A stretch of DNA of 64,000 nt from positions 126,276 to 190,275 of the forward strand of contig JAGVGF010000002.1 in the NCBI GenBank assembly GCA_020057295.1, given 5' to 3'. The stretch is from an archaeon. GTDB lineage: Archaea > Nanobdellota > Nanobdellia > Woesearchaeales > UBA9642. A program made the position numbers and the translations under genes. The notes beneath the pieces are model-generated. The model was not told where the DNA came from. It did not search any database and worked only from the letters and a program-made list of their open reading frames with translations. The stretch's first letter is position 1; every line of letters begins with the position of its first letter. Of this stretch, positions 56,591-64,000 are shown piece after piece.

Positions 56591-56869
56591 TTATCCGATT
56601 ATTCTTCTAATGTCTGAAAGTTCAACTGATTGAACTCCTTCGATTCCAGAGATTTGTGCTTCTAAAGCATCTGTTCCGCCTAATTTTTCATCCATCAAGA
56701 ATGTTATACTTACAGATTTTAATCCAAAAGCTACTGGTTGTACATCTACTTTTTTCTGTCTTTCATCTGAGAATGCTGTTATTAACTTTAATGCCTCATC
56801 TTCTATATGCTTCAAGTCTATATCTGGACTCTCAGGCATTATTTTTAATGTCGCTATTGCTGTACCCAT
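56591..56869 (-). CDS. ef1b: Elongation factor 1-beta
   Basis: This is the guanine-exchange factor for aEF-1 alpha. At 92 residues it has the normal archaeal size. MGTAIATLKIMPESPDID at the start, the central QPVAFGLKSVSITF and C-terminal GGTDALEAQISGIEGVQSVELSD are the conserved parts of the alpha/beta domain. It lies just behind a zinc-ribbon protein gene on the same strand, a pair common in archaea. GAGGTAAAAA precedes the ATG as SD. Confidence 0.95.
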   Translation of the reverse strand: MGTAIATLKIMPESPDIDLKHIEDEALKLITAFSDERQKKVDVQPVAFGLKSVSITFLMDEKLGGTDALEAQISGIEGVQSVELSDIRRIIG

Positions 56870-56910
56870 TTTTTACCTCTTAATATATGATTTTATAGAA
56901 TATCAATTAT

Positions 56911-57078
56911 CTAGTTTGGTCCTTCAAATCCGCACTCTGGACACTTATATTTTGCAACTATTTCTCTGCATTTTCCACAGCGTGCTATTTCGTGTTTGCC
57001 ACAATTAGGGCACATGAATTTTACTGCACCTTTATTGTTTGTTAATGATACTTTACAAGTTATACATTTATCTGCCAT
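56911..57078 (-). CDS. Small zinc-ribbon protein (HVO_2753-like)
   Basis: The 55-residue protein has four Cys pairs: CITC, CPNC, CGKC and CPEC, spaced as two zinc ribbons (MADKCITCKVSL; MCPNCGKHEIARC; YKCPECGFEGPN). This is the pattern of a small archaeal family annotated as zinc finger or RNA-binding protein and typically encoded next to EF-1 beta. The same neighbour is present here. Both genes are probably co-transcribed from a promoter upstream of 57078, where AAATACCC-type AT-rich DNA lies. Confidence 0.85.
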   Translation of the reverse strand: MADKCITCKVSLTNNKGAVKFMCPNCGKHEIARCGKCREIVAKYKCPECGFEGPN

Positions 57079-57179
57079 ATTAATCACAGTAAAAGGAATT
57101 TTAGGGTATTTATAAATCTTATTTTTTTACTGACTGCCTTATAGTTCAATATGATTTATACAAGTGTATCTTAGAATGC

Positions 57180-58004
57180 TTAAAGTTGAACGATTATAGA
57201 TTTGTGTTTACCTTCGATTTCTGTTATTTCCTTCTTAATTTTTTCAATATGTTTATTCGCTTCTATTTCTCCTTTCTTCATTAATTCTGTTAAATCGTCA
57301 AATTCCATAACTCCGTGATATTCTATATCTGGTTTAATGAGCGTGTAGGGTACACTGCATCCTTCTAAACTTTTTTCAACTATCACGCGTTGCATTGTGA
57401 GTGATGCTTGTAATACAACATCTTTAAAATTGCTATCTTCATTAATTTTGATGTTTTGTTTAGAAACATCCACAAGTATGAGATAATCTACATCTGTTAA
57501 TAGGTTGAATGGTAATGGATTAACAACTCCTCCATCTACACATATATTGCCATTAATTTTTCTTGTCGTAAAAAATCCTGGATATGATAAAGAAGCCATT
57601 ACTGCGGGAACTAATGGTCCACTGCCGAATATTATCTCTCTTTGACTAACTATGTCTGTGGCGTTTATAAAAAGTGGTATCTTTAAATCTTCAAATTTGA
57701 AAACTTTTTTTGGACTGTCGTTGAAATATTCTGAGATATATTTTTCTAATTTTTGACCTTTAATCAGTCCTTTTGTTGAGAATGAATAATCATATATATC
57801 TTTTTTTCCTTTGATTTTTATAAGTAATTGTTCTATAGCTTCAGGATCTGGATCATGTGCATAACATGCACCTATTAATGCACCTATACTACATCCAGCA
57901 ATAGTATGTACTTGAATATTATGTTTTTTTAAAACTTTTAATGCTCCAAGTTCTGCAAAACCTCTTGCTCCTCCACCGCTTAAAACCAATCCTATCTTGA
58001 CCAT
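57180..58004 (-). CDS. Patatin-like phospholipase
   Basis: Ser-Asp dyad acyl hydrolase. The oxyanion loop SGGGARGF (9-16), the nucleophile elbow GCSIG (Ser39) and VDGG (Asp157) followed by NPLP are all present, so it should be active. Residues 160-274 end in a helical segment with Lys/Glu. No signal peptide is seen, so it is cytoplasmic or peripherally membrane bound. Substrate in archaea with ether lipids is unclear, and family members often have esterase activity. It is followed on the same strand by the M50 protease gene's neighbourhood, without overlap. Confidence 0.9.
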   Translation of the reverse strand: MVKIGLVLSGGGARGFAELGALKVLKKHNIQVHTIAGCSIGALIGACYAHDPDPEAIEQLLIKIKGKKDIYDYSFSTKGLIKGQKLEKYISEYFNDSPKKVFKFEDLKIPLFINATDIVSQREIIFGSGPLVPAVMASLSYPGFFTTRKINGNICVDGGVVNPLPFNLLTDVDYLILVDVSKQNIKINEDSNFKDVVLQASLTMQRVIVEKSLEGCSVPYTLIKPDIEYHGVMEFDDLTELMKKGEIEANKHIEKIKKEITEIEGKHKSIIVQL

Positions 58005-58053
58005 GTTACACTATCAGATATTTGTATATATAAATTATTTGAATTATATTTTT

Positions 58054-58635
58054 TTACAATCCTATAATCTTCCATAATCCGCTAAATACTGTAAATCCAT
58101 CAAACATTGGTATTGGAAGCATGTTGAATATGAACAAGAATAAGTTTATATTTTTTGTTAGCGTCCAGAATTGTATGTGTTTTATTTTCAACTTTTTATT
58201 ATATTTTAATACCAGATATCCTGTTATAAATAATATTAGATTAATTCCTGGACCTGCAAATGCTATTAGTGTCTGCTGTAATGCCGTAGCACTACCGCTT
58301 ATACTTACATATGCTGGCACGAAGAATATGAATGGAAAACTTACAAGTTTTAATATTACTGCAAGTATTAACCAGAAATATGCTGCGTTAAAAACTGCGT
58401 CGAGTCCAAAACTTAATGCAGTAATTTTGTGTCCTATCTCGTGTATTATGATTGCTGGCGCTGTTACCATTGCTGCAAACCAGAATGCGTGCCAATCAAA
58501 TCCTTTATTTTTCTTAAGATATTTTTCTAAAATGTCTTCATTAGTTTTAATAGGTTTAAATGCGTCCATGAACACAAATCCGATAGCAAAAACCATTAGT
58601 ATCGCATCGAATATTTCCATTGGTGATATGAACAT
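58054..58635 (-). CDS. Site-2 protease-like (M50) membrane metallopeptidase
   Basis: The zinc motif HEIGH is at 65-69 in a hydrophobic stretch (TAPAIIIHEIGHKITALSFG). The second zinc ligand region NMLPIPMFDG (Asp179) lies near the C-terminus. Around five or six membrane helices surround these motifs (about 8-24, 52-75, 84-105, 124-142, 163-175). At 193 residues it is a minimal version without PDZ or CBS domains. Site-2 proteases cleave membrane helices in regulated proteolysis. Substrate unknown; the signal-anchored proteins of this region are candidates only by proximity. Confidence 0.85.
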   Translation of the reverse strand: MFISPMEIFDAILMVFAIGFVFMDAFKPIKTNEDILEKYLKKNKGFDWHAFWFAAMVTAPAIIIHEIGHKITALSFGLDAVFNAAYFWLILAVILKLVSFPFIFFVPAYVSISGSATALQQTLIAFAGPGINLILFITGYLVLKYNKKLKIKHIQFWTLTKNINLFLFIFNMLPIPMFDGFTVFSGLWKIIGL

Positions 58636-58678
58636 AGTATGATAGAATTGTTACTCATTTTTAAATATTTCTAATGTA

Positions 58679-59983
58679 TTATTTCTTATCTACAATCTTA
58701 TACACTTGATCGTTCTTTCGAACTTTTTGAGAAACTTTTAGTCCAATTGTTAGTCCTTTCTTTGTCTTGTCTACAAATCCTTTTTCATCTTTCATTTCTG
58801 TAACCGTTGATTCGTAATGTCCTGTTGTTGGTCCATGAATAATTATTGAGTCGCCTTTTGATATTGCATTATCTTCAATAAGTATTTCTGCAACATTTAT
58901 TTTAGGATAATAATTTAGAATTTTACCCACATAAATCTTTATCTTTGTGGCTTCGCCTGTTCTAGAACTTGACCATTCATTCAAAGGTTTTCCTAGATAA
59001 AATCCTTTGGAAAATCCTCTGTTAAATACTGTTTTTAGTTTTTCTAGATTAGATTTCTTTAATTCCTCAAATTTTTGGTCCTTGCCGTTTTCTAAATAAT
59101 AATCTATAACTTCTCTATATGCTTTTACCGTAGTATATACATAATCTGGTGTTCTGTTTCTTCCTTCGATTTTGAATGATACAATTCCTGAATCTATTAA
59201 TTGCTCTATAAATTCTAATGTACACATGTCCTTTGGACTGATTACAGCATCTTCTCCTAGTAAAAATTCATTATCTTTATCTAATGAGTCTGATGATGAT
59301 ATTCTATACTGTTTGTTTTCATTAGGATTTTGTTCATAAACCTTGTAATTTCTTCTACATGGTTGTAAACACTCGCCACGATTTGCACTTTTACCAAATA
59401 AATGGTGGCTAAGCATGCATCTTCCTGATACTGAAACACACATTGCGCCATGAATAAATGTTTCAATTTCAACATCCAATTTATCTTTCTTAATTTTCTT
59501 GATTATTTCTTTAATATCATCAAGTGAACATTCTCTTGCGAGAACTACTCGTTTTAATGTAGGAATATTTTTCTTGAAGAATTTTATAGATTCATAATTG
59601 CTTATAGAATTTTGTGTTGAAAGATGTGTTTCAATCTTATACTTGACGCATAATTGTATTACTGACATATCCCAACAGATTATTGCATCAACACCAGCAT
59701 TCTTTGCAGCTTTTACAACTTTCTCCGTCTCTTTTAACTCTTTATCATATATTATGATATTTAACGCTAGAAACGCTTTAACGCCTGTTTTATGACATAT
59801 GCTAACAATTTTTTTTAGATCTTGAAGTGTAAAATTTCTTGCAGTTGCACGCATATTAAATCCTTTAATCCCAAAATATACTTCATCGCATCCAGCATCA
59901 ATTGCTGCTTGAAGTGTAGTAAAATCATTAATTGGGGCAAGAATCTTAGGTTTAATAGATTTAATCTTATTAGTTTTAGTCAT
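58679..59983 (-). CDS. U32-family peptidase / RNA hydroxylation-type protein
   Basis: TIM-barrel start (IKPKILAPINDFTTLQAAID, DEVYFGIKGFNMRA) and U32 core HGAMCVSVSGRCMLSHHLFG followed by NRGECLQPCRR with four cysteines. SFKIEGRNRTPDYVYTTVKAYR is the next conserved part. A C-terminal beta-barrel (about 350-434) follows. Family members with this cysteine set act in prephenate-dependent RNA hydroxylation in bacteria; peptidase activity is doubtful. The archaeal role is inferred to be RNA modification. Transcribed on the minus strand after the small gene at 60021. Confidence 0.9.
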   Translation of the reverse strand: MTKTNKIKSIKPKILAPINDFTTLQAAIDAGCDEVYFGIKGFNMRATARNFTLQDLKKIVSICHKTGVKAFLALNIIIYDKELKETEKVVKAAKNAGVDAIICWDMSVIQLCVKYKIETHLSTQNSISNYESIKFFKKNIPTLKRVVLARECSLDDIKEIIKKIKKDKLDVEIETFIHGAMCVSVSGRCMLSHHLFGKSANRGECLQPCRRNYKVYEQNPNENKQYRISSSDSLDKDNEFLLGEDAVISPKDMCTLEFIEQLIDSGIVSFKIEGRNRTPDYVYTTVKAYREVIDYYLENGKDQKFEELKKSNLEKLKTVFNRGFSKGFYLGKPLNEWSSSRTGEATKIKIYVGKILNYYPKINVAEILIEDNAISKGDSIIIHGPTTGHYESTVTEMKDEKGFVDKTKKGLTIGLKVSQKVRKNDQVYKIVDKK

Positions 59984-60020
59984 GTTCGTAGAATTGATTT
60001 ACAGAATAAAAAATTAACGT

Positions 60021-60161
60021 TTATTCAACGTCCTTTAATCCAAGTTCTTTACGAACGCAGTGTGCTATAAAGTCTTCGTGAGTCTCGAATTTCTTATCTA
60101 TCTTGATTTTTTTGTCTACAGCTTTATTCAATTCAAGATTTTCGCCTTGTTCAAACTTCAT
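60021..60161 (-). CDS. Small hypothetical protein (46 residues)
   Basis: ATG 60161 is preceded by AAAGGTGA, an excellent SD. The product is charged and soluble: MKFEQGENLELN, then KKIKIDKKFETHEDFIAHCV and KELGLKDVE. The likely fold is a short strand plus one or two helices. No known family is recognised. It lies between gyrB and the U32 gene on the same strand with short gaps, so it is probably in their operon. The strong SD and lack of low-complexity sequence argue for a real gene. Confidence 0.6.
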   Translation of the reverse strand: MKFEQGENLELNKAVDKKIKIDKKFETHEDFIAHCVRKELGLKDVE

Positions 60162-60214
60162 TTTTTCACCTTTATTATTTGTATAAACTATATTTTTGAG
60201 ACTTTACTATTATT

Positions 60215-62684
<2,470 letters not shown>

Positions 62685-62783
62685 ATGTCTTACGATAAAA
62701 AAATTTTGCGTGATGAATCGAACGTCAAGGGAGACCCTTGGTATAATCTTAAGTCATATTTCTCCGATGGTGATGATGAGTGA
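62685..62783 (+). CDS. 32-residue acidic peptide gene overlapping the ATP-grasp ligase gene
   Basis: ATG 62685 encodes a peptide beginning MSYDKKILRDESNVKG, with DPWYNLKSYF and an acidic end SDGDDE. Its TGA (62781-62783) overlaps the GTG start of the ligase by four bases (GTGA), the usual sign of translational coupling. The last codons contain GGTGATGATGAG, which is the SD of the ligase gene. Codon content is not low complexity, unlike the surrounding T-rich DNA, and this supports a real gene. It could be a small partner, a leader peptide, or a peptide substrate of the ligase; nothing in the sequence decides. Confidence 0.55.
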   Translation: MSYDKKILRDESNVKGDPWYNLKSYFSDGDDE

Positions 62784-63919
62784 AGGTTGCAATTCTTTCT
62801 AATTTATTCAAAAAAGAATCCGACTTCAAAGAAGTTGAAGATGACTTAATGGAAGTTGGTAATGCTGTGAAAGATGCTTTAGAGAAAGCAGGTCATCAGA
62901 CAGTGTTTTTTGACGTCAATGAAACTACTTTTGAGCAATTACGTAATTCTGATGTAGAATTCGCATTTAATGTATGTGAAAGATTTAACGGCTCAAGTTT
63001 GTTTGAACCACACATTGCATCAATGCTTGAGTTATTGAATATTCCTTACACTGGTTCAGGCCCATTAACTTTAGCAACATGCATTAATAAAGTAAGAGTT
63101 AAAGAGATTCTTATGCATCATGGTATTTTAACTCCTAACTATCAAGTATTTTATTCTAGGAACAAGAAATTAGATCCAGAATTAAAATTTCCGCTAATCG
63201 TGAAACCTGTATGTATGGACAATAGTATAGGTATAACTAATGAAGCAGTTGTTCACAATGAAGAAGATTTAAAGAGTAGAATAAGTTATATTTTAAGAAC
63301 TTATGATCAACCTGCATTAGTTGAAGAATTCATCGATGGCAAAGAAATAACTGTAGGCGTTTTAGGAAATGGAAGAACTGCAACAGTTTTACCTCCAGCA
63401 GAAGTTGTTTTCAAAGATTGGCCTACCGACGATAAAATATATAGTTACGAAGCAAAATGGCTCAAAGATACTGATGCATGGACAGGAGTTTCTGTAATGT
63501 GTCCGGCTGATCTGCAAAAATATCAAGAATATAGAATAAAGAGGATAGCACTTCAAGTTTATAGTATTTTAGGATGTAGGGACTATGGAAGAATAGATTT
63601 TAGATTAAGTAAAGAAGGTGTTCCTTATGTTTTGGAATTAAATCCTAATCCAGGAATAAGTCCTGAACTAAGCATTGAAGAACAACCAGACTTTATACCT
63701 TTATCTGCTTCCAAGAGCGGTATGAGTTATGATGAGTTAATATTAAAAATATTTAATGAAGCACTCGACAGAAACAATTTAACAATAAAAATTATGCCTA
63801 TTCCAAAAACTATAAGCACTGAAAATGGTAAAGTTAAAGTCGCTCCTGAAGTAACTGTTCAAGTTGAACAATCCAAACCTAAAGAAAGAACAAAGATTGA
63901 TCCAGATATAGTGTTATAA
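62780..63919 (+). CDS. D-alanine-D-alanine-ligase-like ATP-grasp enzyme
   Basis: GTG 62780 opens the product MKVAILSNLFKKES. The N-terminal domain (1-105) has FAFNVCERFNGSS and MLELLNIPYTGSGPLTLATCINK, as in Ddl enzymes. The ATP-grasp domain (106-310) has FPLIVKPVCMDNSIGI (P-loop Lys), ALVEEFIDGKEITVGVLG and the metal-binding DFRLSKEGVPYVLELNPNPGISPELS. A ~65-residue C-terminal tail is extra, Pro/Lys-rich and may be disordered. It should form a carboxylate-amine bond using ATP. Without peptidoglycan in archaea the substrate is not D-Ala, so a peptide or amino-acid ligation is inferred. Another gene starts 40 bases downstream. Confidence 0.85.
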   Translation: MKVAILSNLFKKESDFKEVEDDLMEVGNAVKDALEKAGHQTVFFDVNETTFEQLRNSDVEFAFNVCERFNGSSLFEPHIASMLELLNIPYTGSGPLTLATCINKVRVKEILMHHGILTPNYQVFYSRNKKLDPELKFPLIVKPVCMDNSIGITNEAVVHNEEDLKSRISYILRTYDQPALVEEFIDGKEITVGVLGNGRTATVLPPAEVVFKDWPTDDKIYSYEAKWLKDTDAWTGVSVMCPADLQKYQEYRIKRIALQVYSILGCRDYGRIDFRLSKEGVPYVLELNPNPGISPELSIEEQPDFIPLSASKSGMSYDELILKIFNEALDRNNLTIKIMPIPKTISTENGKVKVAPEVTVQVEQSKPKERTKIDPDIVL

Positions 63920-63959
63920 GTATGATAAAATTTATATTTCTACGATAGTTGGTGTGGGT

Positions 63960-64000
63960 ATGCAGATAATTACTGATACAAATAATAGCAAGGATATTAT
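63960..64000 (+). CDS. Start of a downstream gene, cut by the window edge
   Basis: ATG 63960 follows GGTGTGGG, and TTTATATTT near 63930-63938 could be its TATA box. Only MQIITDTNNSKDI is readable before the window ends. Identity cannot be told. Gene order suggests it belongs with the ATP-grasp ligase. Confidence 0.4.
   Translation, partial: MQIITDTNNSKDI

Noticed and set aside
58121..58642. 173-codon frame antisense to the M50 protease gene
   Set aside because: A shadow of a membrane protein gene, whose hydrophobic codons give open frames on the other strand.

Overview
The window looks like a chromosomal segment of an AT-rich DPANN-type archaeon, most like the Woesearchaeota/Pacearchaeota group. 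This rests on archaeal information-processing genes (aIF5B, Trm1, EF-1 beta with its small zinc-ribbon partner), archaeal TATA/BRE promoters and GGTG-type ribosome binding sites, several DUF5752-like proteins, and a very large set of secreted, asparagine- and threonine-rich proteins full of N-glycosylation sequons. The lineage is an inference from gene content. No tRNA, rRNA, CRISPR array, transposase or integrase was found.

Layout. (1) 1-4.7 kb: the C-terminal end of a HerA/VirD4-like ATPase fused to a DUF5752-like domain and TPRs, a two-domain DUF5752-like protein, a coiled-coil protein, a third DUF5752-like protein and a small one-pass membrane protein. (2) 5.0-26.1 kb: a winged-helix regulator followed by two overlapping genes for giant adhesin-like proteins (about 3,970 and 2,817 residues) built from Ig-like, DUF2341-like and CARDB-like modules. 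(3) 26.2-36 kb: another DUF5752-like protein, then six small secreted proteins of two related families, here called A and B, in mirrored or repeated pairs (A-B, B-A, A-B). Two regulators and a duplicated promoter/leader lie between them, and a family C secreted protein follows. (4) 36-52 kb: an AbrB-like regulator, more surface and membrane proteins (TSP1-like, Fn3-containing, CWB2-like with a cytosolic zinc ribbon), pyruvate kinase, a small ribbon-helix-helix protein between two palindromes, and four proteins with or near the family C domain. (5) 52-64 kb: ordinary housekeeping genes (HAD hydrolase, aIF5B operon, Trm1, EF-1 beta, patatin, M50 protease, U32 protein, GyrB) and a D-Ala-D-Ala-ligase-like ATP-grasp enzyme preceded by a tiny overlapping peptide gene.

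How it may work together. The last ~190 residues of both giants align by eye with the whole mature part of the small A/B proteins (shared YFGN, F..xLLxD/WD and terminal aromatic-x-E-hydrophobic motifs). The small proteins may therefore be free-standing copies of the giants' C-terminal domain, made from dedicated promoters under local regulators. A reasonable hypothesis is a modular cell-surface layer or fibre in which A/B units form a lattice and the giants are long appendages docked through the same domain. Family C, with six conserved cysteines, would be a second component. No function for this set is known to me.
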